Origin: Salinivenus lutea
GTDB taxonomy: Bacteria; Bacteroidota; Rhodothermia; Rhodothermales; Salinibacteraceae
Assembly (NCBI GenBank): GCA_002894685.1
Contig: NCRC01000015.1
Coordinates: forward strand, 1 to 64,000
Direction: 5' to 3'
Length of the DNA: 64,000 nucleotides
Shown: one piece after another, positions 55,574 to 64,000 of the stretch
Layout: each line of letters starts with the position of its first letter
How positions within the stretch are numbered: position 1 is the first letter of the stretch
Translations under genes and position numbers: made by a program
Notes under the pieces: generated by a model
Told to the model about the DNA's origin: nothing
Databases searched by the model: none
Seen by the model: only the letters and a program-made list of their open reading frames with translations

Positions 55574-55966
55574 CTACTCGTCGTCCTCGGAGGACTCGGA
55601 CTCGCCGGCCTCGTCTTCCTCCTGCTGCTGGGCCTCGCGTCGCTTGCGCTTCTTGTAGTGCCGCTTCATCTTCGCGTCCATCCGCAGCGTGAGGTAGCGC
55701 AGGACATCGTCGTTGATCTCCAGCTCGCGCTCGAGGCGCTGGATGAGCGGGCCCGGGGCCTTAAAGTACATGTTGACGTAGTACCCGCTCCGCTTGCGGT
55801 CGATCTCATACGCGAGGCGCTGGTTGCCCCACTCGTCGACCTCAATTACGTCGCCCCCATTGTCCTCGATGAGGTGGTTCACCTTGCGGACAATGTCGTC
55901 CACCTGATTCTGCTGGACGACGCCGCTGATGACGTACGTAAGCTCGTACTGATACGTGTTCGCCAT
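55574..55966 (-). CDS. rpsF: 30S ribosomal protein S6
   Basis: 130 residues. The ferredoxin-like S6 core is clear: YQYELTYVISGVVQQNQVDD, GGDVIEVDEWGNQRLAYEID and SGYYVNMYFKAPGPLIQRLE, with LRYLTLRMD at the end of the domain. The C-terminal tail (about 105-130) is highly charged, ending in an acidic Ser/Glu/Asp run. It starts the ribosomal operon; a terminator hairpin separates it from prfA upstream. Confidence 0.97.
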   Translation of the reverse strand: MANTYQYELTYVISGVVQQNQVDDIVRKVNHLIEDNGGDVIEVDEWGNQRLAYEIDRKRSGYYVNMYFKAPGPLIQRLERELEINDDVLRYLTLRMDAKMKRHYKKRKRREAQQQEEDEAGESESSEDDE

Positions 55967-56046
55967 GATGTGATCGGAATCCCTATGGAATGAAAACGCT
56001 CATGCCCCTCGTAGAACGCCGGACGGCGTGCAGAGGAGCAGGGACA

Positions 56047-56081
56047 AAATGCCGATCGGACTATACGACCCGATCGGCATG
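56047..56081 (-). terminator. Terminator between prfA and rpsF
   Basis: ATGCCGATCGG (56050-56060) and CCGATCGGCAT (56071-56081) are perfect 11-base inverted repeats with a 10-base loop; on the minus strand the hairpin is followed by TTTT. It lies about 45 bases after the prfA stop and 80 bases before the rpsF start. Confidence 0.75.
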
Positions 56082-56124
56082 AGGTCGCACACTCGCCTTG
56101 AAAACAACATGAGGAATCCCCTCG

Positions 56125-57198
56125 CTACAGGTTCGCCAGTTTCTCGGCGTGCTCCTCGGCCTTGAGCGCGTCAATAATCGAGTCGAGGTCGCCGCCCATG
56201 ATCGTCTGCAGGGAGTGGTTCTTCTGCCCCCCCTCGAGGCGATGGTCCGTGACGCGGTCCTGCGGAAAGTTGTAGGTCCGGATCTTGGCCGACCGGTCCC
56301 CGCTGCCCACCATCGAGCGACGCGCCTCCTCGCGCTCCTCACGCTGCTCCTTCCGCTTCTTCTCGTAGACCCGGGAGCGCAGGACGCGCATGGCCTTCGC
56401 CCGATTCTTGTGCTGGCTCTTCTCGTCCTGGCACGACACCTCGACCCCCGAGGGAATGTGCTTGATGCGCACGGCCGAGTCGGTCGTGTTCACCGACTGC
56501 CCCCCCGGCCCCGTCGCCTTAAACGTCTCGACCTTCAGGTCGCTCTCGCGGATGTCGATGTCGACCTCCTCGGCCTCCGGCAGGACGGCGACCGTGGCCG
56601 CGGAGGTGTGAATGCGACCGCTCGACTCCGTTTCGGGGACGCGCTGGACGCGATGCACCCCCGCCTCGTACTTGAACGTGCCGAACACGTCCTCCCCCTT
56701 CACGGCAAAAATGACCTCCCGGAAGCCGCCCTGCGTGCCCGCCGACACGTCCATCAGTTCGTAGCTCCACCCGTGCTGCTTCGCAAACTTGGTGTAGAGC
56801 TCAAAGAGATCGCCGGCAAACAGCGCGGCCTCGTCGCCCCCAGCCCCCGCCCGGATCTCCACAATCGCGTTCTTTTCGTCCTCCGGATCCTTCGGGACGA
56901 GCTTCTTCCGCAGGTCCTCCTCCACGGCCGGCAGGCGCTTTTCCAGCGACTCTAGCTCCTCCTTGGCCAGGGCCTCCATCTCCCCGTTTTCCTCCCGCAC
57001 CATGTCGCGGAGGTCGTCGCGCTCGTCCAGCATCCCCTCGTAGCGGTCGATGGCCGCCACCACCTCTTCGAGCCGGCTGTGCTCCTGCCCCAGCTCCTGC
57101 ATTTGGGTCGGATCGGTGGCCACCTCGGGGTCGGCCATCAGGCTCTCGACCTCCTCGAAGCGACGCTTAATCTTCTCCAGTTTCTCTAGCTCGATCAT
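56125..57198 (-). CDS. prfA: Peptide chain release factor 1
   Basis: 357 residues, standard length. The stop-codon recognition tripeptide is PET (188-190 in RVPETES), a usual RF1 variant, and the catalytic GGQ is at 232-234 in TGPGGQSVNTTDS. The following SQHKNRAKAMRVLRSRVYE is also typical. It ends translation at UAA and UAG by triggering hydrolysis of peptidyl-tRNA. The gene follows glmS by 84 bases on the same strand and has its own downstream hairpin. No prmC-like methyltransferase gene is adjacent. Confidence 0.97.
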   Translation of the reverse strand: MIELEKLEKIKRRFEEVESLMADPEVATDPTQMQELGQEHSRLEEVVAAIDRYEGMLDERDDLRDMVREENGEMEALAKEELESLEKRLPAVEEDLRKKLVPKDPEDEKNAIVEIRAGAGGDEAALFAGDLFELYTKFAKQHGWSYELMDVSAGTQGGFREVIFAVKGEDVFGTFKYEAGVHRVQRVPETESSGRIHTSAATVAVLPEAEEVDIDIRESDLKVETFKATGPGGQSVNTTDSAVRIKHIPSGVEVSCQDEKSQHKNRAKAMRVLRSRVYEKKRKEQREEREEARRSMVGSGDRSAKIRTYNFPQDRVTDHRLEGGQKNHSLQTIMGGDLDSIIDALKAEEHAEKLANL

Positions 57199-57282
57199 AA
57201 ACAGCGGGACATTGGGGGTCGAACGTGCAGTCTATGTAGAACGGGCCCCGGGAGGGCAGGTTCAGCCCCGGCGCGTCCCGCC

Positions 57283-59121
<1,839 letters not shown>

Positions 59122-59213
59122 AGAGCGGTCGGTCGATAGAATGGAAAATCAATGAGAGACGGCAGGCGCCCGGCGCGCCCGAGCGAGAAATGCAACGGAC
59201 CCCGCCAGTATCC

Positions 59214-59999
59214 TCAATACCGATCCAGAGAGAATTTTTCGCCCAGGTACCGTTTTCGAACCTCCGGATCGGCCGCAAGCTCTTCGGCCGTCCCGTGCTT
59301 CAGGATCTGGCCCTCGTACAACAGGTAGGCCCGGTCGGTAATGGCAAGGGTCTCGTGGACGTTGTGGTCGGTGATGAGAACACCGATGCCCCGCGTTTTT
59401 AGATCAGCTACAATGTCTTGGATGTCCTCGACTGCAATGGGATCCACCCCAGCAAAAGGTTCATCAAGAAGAAAGAACTGGGGCCGGGTCGACAGGGCCC
59501 GGGCGATCTCGGTGCGGCGCCGTTCCCCTCCGGAGAGCGAGTAGCCCTTGGAGTCGCGCACCCGATCGAGCCCAAACTCCTCGATGAGGGACTCGACTCG
59601 CGCCGTTCGCTCCTCGTCGGAGATGGGTTGGAATTCGAGCACGGCGTGGAGGTTTTCCTCTACGGTCAGTTCCCGAAACACAGAGGTTTCCTGTGCAAGA
59701 TACCCAATGCCGCGCCGGGCCCGTTTGTACATCGGCAGGCGGGTGATGTCGTCGCCCCCAAGCAGAATGCGTCCCTCGTTGGGCCGCGTCATGCCGACGA
59801 TCATATGGAACGTGGTGGTCTTGCCTGCCCCGTTGGGGCCGAGGAGTCCGACGATGGTTCCCTGTTCCACCTCGAGGCTCACGTCGTCAACCACGGCGCG
59901 CTTGTCGTAGCGCTTCGTGAGGCCCTGGGCGGCAAGGGTCTGGGGGGCGGCGGACTCGGAGTGGGCCCGCTCGCCCTCGGGCGATGCAGTCGCGCTCAT
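59214..59999 (-). CDS. lptB: Lipopolysaccharide export ATP-binding protein LptB
   Basis: 261 residues from the ATG at 59999, which overlaps the upstream stop by four bases. ABC ATPase with Walker [16 protein letters not shown], a Q-loop in [12 protein letters not shown], signature [16 protein letters not shown], Walker [14 protein letters not shown] and the H-loop His in ITDHNVHE. The LptB-specific stretch GIGYLAQE...[10 protein letters not shown] is present. An N-terminal extension of about 20 residues ([15 protein letters not shown]) is not typical. It powers LPS transport from the inner membrane with LptF/LptG, not found in this window. Confidence 0.95.
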   Translation of the reverse strand: MSATASPEGERAHSESAAPQTLAAQGLTKRYDKRAVVDDVSLEVEQGTIVGLLGPNGAGKTTTFHMIVGMTRPNEGRILLGGDDITRLPMYKRARRGIGYLAQETSVFRELTVEENLHAVLEFQPISDEERTARVESLIEEFGLDRVRDSKGYSLSGGERRRTEIARALSTRPQFFLLDEPFAGVDPIAVEDIQDIVADLKTRGIGVLITDHNVHETLAITDRAYLLYEGQILKHGTAEELAADPEVRKRYLGEKFSLDRY

Positions 60000-62053
60000 G
60001 CGTCCGAATCGGATTGGTTCGTGGTATCGGGGAGCGGTCGGGTCGGGGGCTGCAATGAGTCCGGCGGGGCGCCCGCGCGGTCCCGGGGCGGCGGGGAAGC
60101 GGCAGGCGCCCGCGCCCTCGGGGGCAGTTGCCCTTCCAGCTCCAGCCGGCGACGCACGCGGGGCTCGTCGAGCAGTCCGCGCCGGGTGGGTTTCCGCTCC
60201 GGGGTCCATTGAAATCCGTCCAGCCGAAACGGATCCGGGATCAGGTCGGGCGTCTGGTAGAGCGTGCTCTCCACCCCGCCCAGCACGCGAATGCGGTCCA
60301 CCTGCCCCCCGCGAAACAGCAGCACGATGCGATCGGCGGAGGTTTCGATGCCACTGCTCAGGGCCCCGCGGTCGTCGGCGAGGAAGCGGATCGCACGAGC
60401 GTTGGGCCGCGCCCGGATGCGGCGGAGCGAGTCGGCCCGGAAGGAGGCCCTCAGCGTGCGGCCCTTGAGCTGGTGAATGCGGTCGAGGGCCGTGTCGCGC
60501 TGCGCCGCAAACGCCGCCCCCCGTACGAAGACCGTGTCGAGGCTTCGGGTTCGGGCCCGGACCCGGATCGAGTCGCCCCATACCTGCGCCCGCTGAAACC
60601 AGGTGACCGGGGCGCGAAACAGGCGCGTCTCTTCGAGCGGCGCGGCATCGGCACTGTCGACGCGGGGGCGCCTCCAGTTGGAGGCGGGCGGCGGCCCACC
60701 ACCGGCGGACGCCCGGCTCGTATCGGCGGCGCGGGCCCTGCGATCGGCCCGCGCCGCGCCCGTGGTGTCCCGCGCCGGGGCCCCGGCCGACGCGTCCGCC
60801 GCCGCGGCTGTGGACTCCGCAGTCGGGTCCGCATCCGCCCCCACTGTCGAATCTGCCCGGACCGAATCGGGGCGGCGGGGGCGGGCGAGCGAGTCGGTGG
60901 CCCGCACCAGGGCGTCCGGCGGTCGCCCCGGTTGTTCTGCGCGCCCTGGCCCTCGGCGCCCGTCCGGAAGGGGCGCAGGGGAGGCGCTGGTATCGGCCGG
61001 CCCGGGCGCGAGCACGCGATCGTACACCATTGAATCGGCAACGGCGGCCAGATTGGCCTGCCAGATACGCACGGAATCCACGGCGATGAGGCGTCGGTGC
61101 GTGTCGGACCGGTAGGCGTCCAGCCGGCGGGCCCGCAGCGCCAGCGTATCCTCCGGCGCCCCGGTGCTGTCGTATCGGACCCGCACGAGCAGGGCCCGCC
61201 CCTCCACGCGGCTGTAGCGCGCCTGCTCCTGGTTGTCGGCCCACGCCCCAAAGAGGTAGGTGCGCGCGGTGGTGTCCGGGGCCGCCCCGTCCGCCCCCTC
61301 CGCCTCTTCTCCTCGCCGGATAAACACGTCGCCGGTGGCGATGGACCGCTCGGTATCGCGATAGTACGTGAGCGAGTCCGCCTCCAAGTACGTCTCCGGA
61401 TCGGTCAGCCGAACGCGCCCCCGAAACTCTGCTCGCTTGTCCTCGGACCAGTAGGTGCCTTCGCGGGCCCGAAGCACGCGGGCGCTGTCAACCAGGGTCA
61501 CGCTGTCGGGAAAGACCGACCGCTTCGACTCCGTGTAGTAGGTGGCGCGGGGCGCCCGCACAACGACCTCGCCATCCGTCACCCGCACATTTCCCCGGGC
61601 GTACCCCACCTTCGTCGTCCGGTCGTAGCGCACCGTGTCGGCCCGGAGCGTATCGCCCCGTTCGTAAATGACCACGTTGTCCGTAAAGAGGAACCGGTCG
61701 TCGTCGAGAAACCGACGGGCGTAGTCGGAGCGCAGGCGGGTGGTGTCCTGCCGCACGAACACGTTGCCAAAGAGGTCCTGGATGCGCGCCCCGCCCTGCA
61801 CCTGGGCGCTCAGCGAGTCGGCGTTTACGAGGGCCCGCTCGCCCGATCCGGTGTCGGGCGCCACGGGGCCGGCCACATCCGAGGGGCGCACCGAATCGGG
61901 CCCGGCGGTCGGGACGGCGTCCATTGGCCGAGCGGTGGAGTCGGGGGCCTCCTGCGCCTGCGCGGCCTGGCCCCACAGCCCCCCACCCAGCACCACGGCC
62001 GCCACAAGGCAGAGGCCCACGTGTGCGTAACGGGAAACAGGCCGTGCGTGCAT
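59996..62053 (-). CDS. OstA/LptA-like lipopolysaccharide transport protein, enlarged
   Basis: 685 residues from the ATG at 62053, the first Met before a signal peptide ([20 protein letters not shown]). The mature protein has OstA-like beta-jellyroll repeats: [40 protein letters not shown] (each within limits), [36 protein letters not shown] long Ala/Arg/Pro/Asp-rich low-complexity insert (about residues 355-490) splits the repeats. It probably forms part of the periplasmic LPS bridge or a variant of it, between LptC and LptB in the operon. It is much longer than E. coli LptA. Confidence 0.82.
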   Translation of the reverse strand: MHARPVSRYAHVGLCLVAAVVLGGGLWGQAAQAQEAPDSTARPMDAVPTAGPDSVRPSDVAGPVAPDTGSGERALVNADSLSAQVQGGARIQDLFGNVFVRQDTTRLRSDYARRFLDDDRFLFTDNVVIYERGDTLRADTVRYDRTTKVGYARGNVRVTDGEVVVRAPRATYYTESKRSVFPDSVTLVDSARVLRAREGTYWSEDKRAEFRGRVRLTDPETYLEADSLTYYRDTERSIATGDVFIRRGEEAEGADGAAPDTTARTYLFGAWADNQEQARYSRVEGRALLVRVRYDSTGAPEDTLALRARRLDAYRSDTHRRLIAVDSVRIWQANLAAVADSMVYDRVLAPGPADTSASPAPLPDGRRGPGRAEQPGRPPDALVRATDSLARPRRPDSVRADSTVGADADPTAESTAAAADASAGAPARDTTGAARADRRARAADTSRASAGGGPPPASNWRRPRVDSADAAPLEETRLFRAPVTWFQRAQVWGDSIRVRARTRSLDTVFVRGAAFAAQRDTALDRIHQLKGRTLRASFRADSLRRIRARPNARAIRFLADDRGALSSGIETSADRIVLLFRGGQVDRIRVLGGVESTLYQTPDLIPDPFRLDGFQWTPERKPTRRGLLDEPRVRRRLELEGQLPPRARAPAASPPPRDRAGAPPDSLQPPTRPLPDTTNQSDSDA

Positions 62054-62154
62054 GAAGGCGAATCCATTCCGTGAGTACCGCCCCGACACCGCAGCCGGAG
62101 CACGAACCAAAGACACTGACCACCCGACCGGCTCGTTCCTCTTCCCGCCCGCCT

Positions 62155-62748
62155 TCAGGAGTCGTTCTCGACCTCCACCTCCGCCGTAAACGAGCCAATC
62201 TGGTAGGTCTCCAGGTCCTCGTCGGCCACCAGCCCGTTGCCCTGCACCCGCTCGGTCGGGGTCGTAATCCGAACAAACCGGCGCGTCCGGATCGTACGGT
62301 CGGCCTGGTTCCACGTGAGGTGTTCGCTGTTGAGCCGCCGCCCATCCTGCGTCGTCACCACGACGTTGCCATACGCCTCGAACCGCCCCTCCTGACTGAA
62401 GAAGACCACGCTATCGGCGACGATGGTGGCGGAGGAGTCGCCCTGTTCGTCGAACACATACGACCGGACGCGATTGGTGTCCACGAGCGTACGCCAGATC
62501 GAGTACGTGCTGTCCTCCGTTTTGTACTGTTCCATCTTCTGGGCCGTAATGGCGGCCCGGCGACGCCCCCCTTCGTCCATGGAAAAGCGCGCCTCCCACG
62601 TGATCTGATCGGGCCCCTCGGGCGCAAGAGAATCGGCGGCCGGCCCCCGCGCTCCATTTCCCCGGCGCTCGCACCCCAGCGCTCCCAGAACGGTGAGCAA
62701 CAGTCCAACGACGAGCCACAAGCGTCGCATCAGGGTGGGGGTCCGCAT
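62155..62748 (-). CDS. lptC: LPS export protein LptC-like lipoprotein
   Basis: 197 residues from the ATG at 62748 (a second ATG at 62730 is equally possible). A hydrophobic N-terminus ends in the lipobox LGALGCERRG, so it is probably a lipoprotein rather than the single-helix anchor of E. coli LptC. The body has the LptC/OstA jellyroll: ITWEARFSMDEGGRRRAAIT, YSIWRTLVDTNRVRSYVFDE, VVFFSQEGRFEAYGNVVVTT and RRLNSEHLTWNQADRTIRT. First gene of the lpt operon; divergent from the STAS gene across about 250 bases. Confidence 0.85.
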   Translation of the reverse strand: MRTPTLMRRLWLVVGLLLTVLGALGCERRGNGARGPAADSLAPEGPDQITWEARFSMDEGGRRRAAITAQKMEQYKTEDSTYSIWRTLVDTNRVRSYVFDEQGDSSATIVADSVVFFSQEGRFEAYGNVVVTTQDGRRLNSEHLTWNQADRTIRTRRFVRITTPTERVQGNGLVADEDLETYQIGSFTAEVEVENDS

Positions 62749-63002
62749 CGGAAGGGGCTGCGCGAGGATCGGTCCTGGAGGAACGTCAGGCGATCGTACA
62801 ACAGGGCCCCTCGCCCATTGCTCCATCCCGGTTCCCTTCACAGTCCAGGTCTTTCTCCTTATGTTCTACGGAACGCGTTTTGCGGTTTGAATTCTCCAGA
62901 TTAGGGTACGCCCTTCGAGCGTCGTGAAGGCTCGCCGACGACCGTCGGCCGTCCTCGCGGCGCCGGTTCTCTACTTCCTTCCTCAGAAGTTGCGCTTGCA
63001 CC

Positions 63003-63344
63003 ATGAGTTTTGACGTGGAGACTTTGACGTCCGACACCGTCATCGTACACGTGGGTGAAGCCCTCGACTTCCGGAACGCCGACGAGTTCAAAGAGACGTT
63101 TCAGGACTACGTCGAGGACGACATCCAAAACTTTATCCTGGACTTTTCAGAGACGGAGGTGCTCGACTCAACCGGGCTCGGGTCCATCTTTTCTCTCTAC
63201 CGCGAAATTTCCCCGCAGGACGGCCAAGTCGCGTTCGCGGACGTCTCGCGCCCGGTGCAGGTGGTGGTTCAACTCACCCGCACCTACAAGGTCTTTCGCC
63301 AGTACCCCTCTGTAGAAGCGGCCAAAGAGGCCCTGGCGTCGTAA
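63003..63344 (+). CDS. STAS-domain anti-sigma factor antagonist
   Basis: 113 residues, one STAS domain: VIVHVGEALDFRNADEFKET and the phosphorylation site Ser56 in EVLDSTGLGSIFSLY. In SpoIIAA/RsbV proteins the unphosphorylated form releases a sigma factor from its anti-sigma kinase. The kinase-like partner is encoded 43 bases downstream, followed by a response regulator, so this is a partner-switching module. The sigma factor itself is not in the window. Confidence 0.88.
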   Translation: MSFDVETLTSDTVIVHVGEALDFRNADEFKETFQDYVEDDIQNFILDFSETEVLDSTGLGSIFSLYREISPQDGQVAFADVSRPVQVVVQLTRTYKVFRQYPSVEAAKEALAS

Positions 63345-63387
63345 TGGCCCCTGCCCGTTGTCCTCTGCCGGCCGTACTGCCCAACGT

Positions 63388-63837
63388 ATGAGCCCCCTCG
63401 TGCGAGAATATACCAATCTGGACCGCGCGCTTGAAGACCTTCGTGCGACCCTGACCGACTGGGCCGACACACGAACGAAAGACGACCCGAGTGCCGAGAC
63501 GATTCGTTACGCCCGCATCGTTCTCCAGGAATGGCTGGCCAATCTTTCGGAGCACGGCCACTTTGCCACCCGCCCCCCGACCGTCGAAATCCAGCTCCGC
63601 ACGACCAACCAGGACGTCCATTGCGAGGTGCTGGACAACTCCGAGGGATTCGACCTCCAAACGGTCCTTCCCCCCTCGAGTGAACCGATCGACGGCCTGC
63701 CCGAACGGGGCATGGGCCTGCGCATCATGGACGCCTGTACCCAGTCGCTCTCCTACACCACTCGGGAGGATGGGCGCCACTGCTTAGCGTTTTCGATCCC
63801 CGCAGACCACGATCCATGGCTGAGCACTCCATTTTAA
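63388..63837 (+). CDS. RsbW/SpoIIAB-like anti-sigma ATP-binding kinase
   Basis: 149 residues from the ATG at 63388. A HATPase_c-type fold: the N-box region reads RIVLQEWLANLSEHGHF (the usual ExxxNxxxH), the G1 box is EVLDNSEGFDL with an Asp-Asn, and ERGMGLRIMDACTQSLSY supplies the G2 glycine-rich loop. It probably phosphorylates the STAS protein encoded just upstream. The stop overlaps the next gene's start by 22 bases, indicating coupling. Confidence 0.82.
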   Translation: MSPLVREYTNLDRALEDLRATLTDWADTRTKDDPSAETIRYARIVLQEWLANLSEHGHFATRPPTVEIQLRTTNQDVHCEVLDNSEGFDLQTVLPPSSEPIDGLPERGMGLRIMDACTQSLSYTTREDGRHCLAFSIPADHDPWLSTPF

Positions 63838-64000
63838 TTGTTGAGGACGACCGGACCGTTCGGGAGCTCCTCAAGCACCGTCTTGGCAAGCACTACAACG
63901 TTGCGACCGCCACGAACGGGCAGGACGCGCTCGACCACGTCGAGTCCAGCATTCCCGACCTGATCATCTCGGACATCATGATGCCGAAGATGGACGGGTT
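63816..64000 (+). CDS. Response regulator, 3' end outside window
   Basis: Only the first 61 codons are visible. Receiver domain start: SILIVEDDRTVRELLKHRL with the acidic pair EDD, and phospho-acceptor Asp in LIISDIMMPKMDG. The output domain lies outside the window. Its position after STAS and anti-sigma genes suggests a PP2C phosphatase or a sigma-regulating output, as in RsbP/RsbU-type circuits, but this cannot be seen. Confidence 0.85.
   Translation, partial: MAEHSILIVEDDRTVRELLKHRLGKHYNVATATNGQDALDHVESSIPDLIISDIMMPKMDG

Noticed and set aside
56125-57198. PET instead of PAT in RF1 as an anomaly
   Set aside because: PET occurs in ordinary RF1 proteins such as those of Bacillus, so it is not unusual.

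Overview
The window is high-GC, and its proteins are strongly acidic (long Asp/Glu runs, few Lys). With the envelope and ribosomal genes present, this points to an extremely halophilic bacterium of the Salinibacter / Rhodothermia type. That is an inference from composition and gene content; no 16S gene is present. Both strands are used and most genes sit in short operons.

Layout. 1-6.6 kb (+): the end of a Ycf46-like AAA ATPase, then three consecutive secreted amidohydrolase-family proteins. 6.7-17.1 kb (-): a heavy-metal RND efflux operon (outer-membrane protein, adaptor, pump, PII-like protein) preceded by its OmpR-type two-component system. The same tandem operator motif lies in front of the regulator gene and in front of the efflux operon. 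A DUF2202 lipoprotein and a small membrane protein follow. 17.2-21.8 kb (-): type III polyketide synthase, a CPA2 antiporter with cytoplasmic regulatory domains, and MazG. 22.0-22.4 kb (+): tmRNA with its terminator.

22.4-45.4 kb (-) is a defence island directly downstream of tmRNA. Reading along the minus strand it carries: a Cas4-like/DEDD DUF2779 nuclease, BrxA, BrxC, BrxB, a second BrxC/PglY ATPase, the PglX methyltransferase, the PglZ phosphatase-fold protein, a 111-residue unknown, a SNF2-type helicase (BrxHII) and a NucS/DUF91-like nuclease. Two BrxC-type ATPases plus a helicase, with no Lon-like BrxL, is the arrangement described as BREX type 5, which I recall as reported from haloarchaea. 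PglX has a lower-GC central segment and an A8 tract inside the reading frame. A broken SbcD-like phosphoesterase fragment lies between tmRNA and the island.

45.4-51.9 kb: a Tyr/Thr/Asp-rich secreted protein, the Trk potassium uptake pair trkH-trkA, two decayed genes (a universal-stress protein and an unidentified secreted protein) and a small acidic hypothetical protein. 51.9-64 kb is core genome: dnaA, a Cys/Met-metabolism PLP enzyme, rpsF-rpsR-rplI, glmS-prfA, an LptC/OstA-like/LptB lipopolysaccharide-transport operon, and the start of a partner-switching module (STAS antagonist, anti-sigma-like kinase, response regulator) that runs off the window end.
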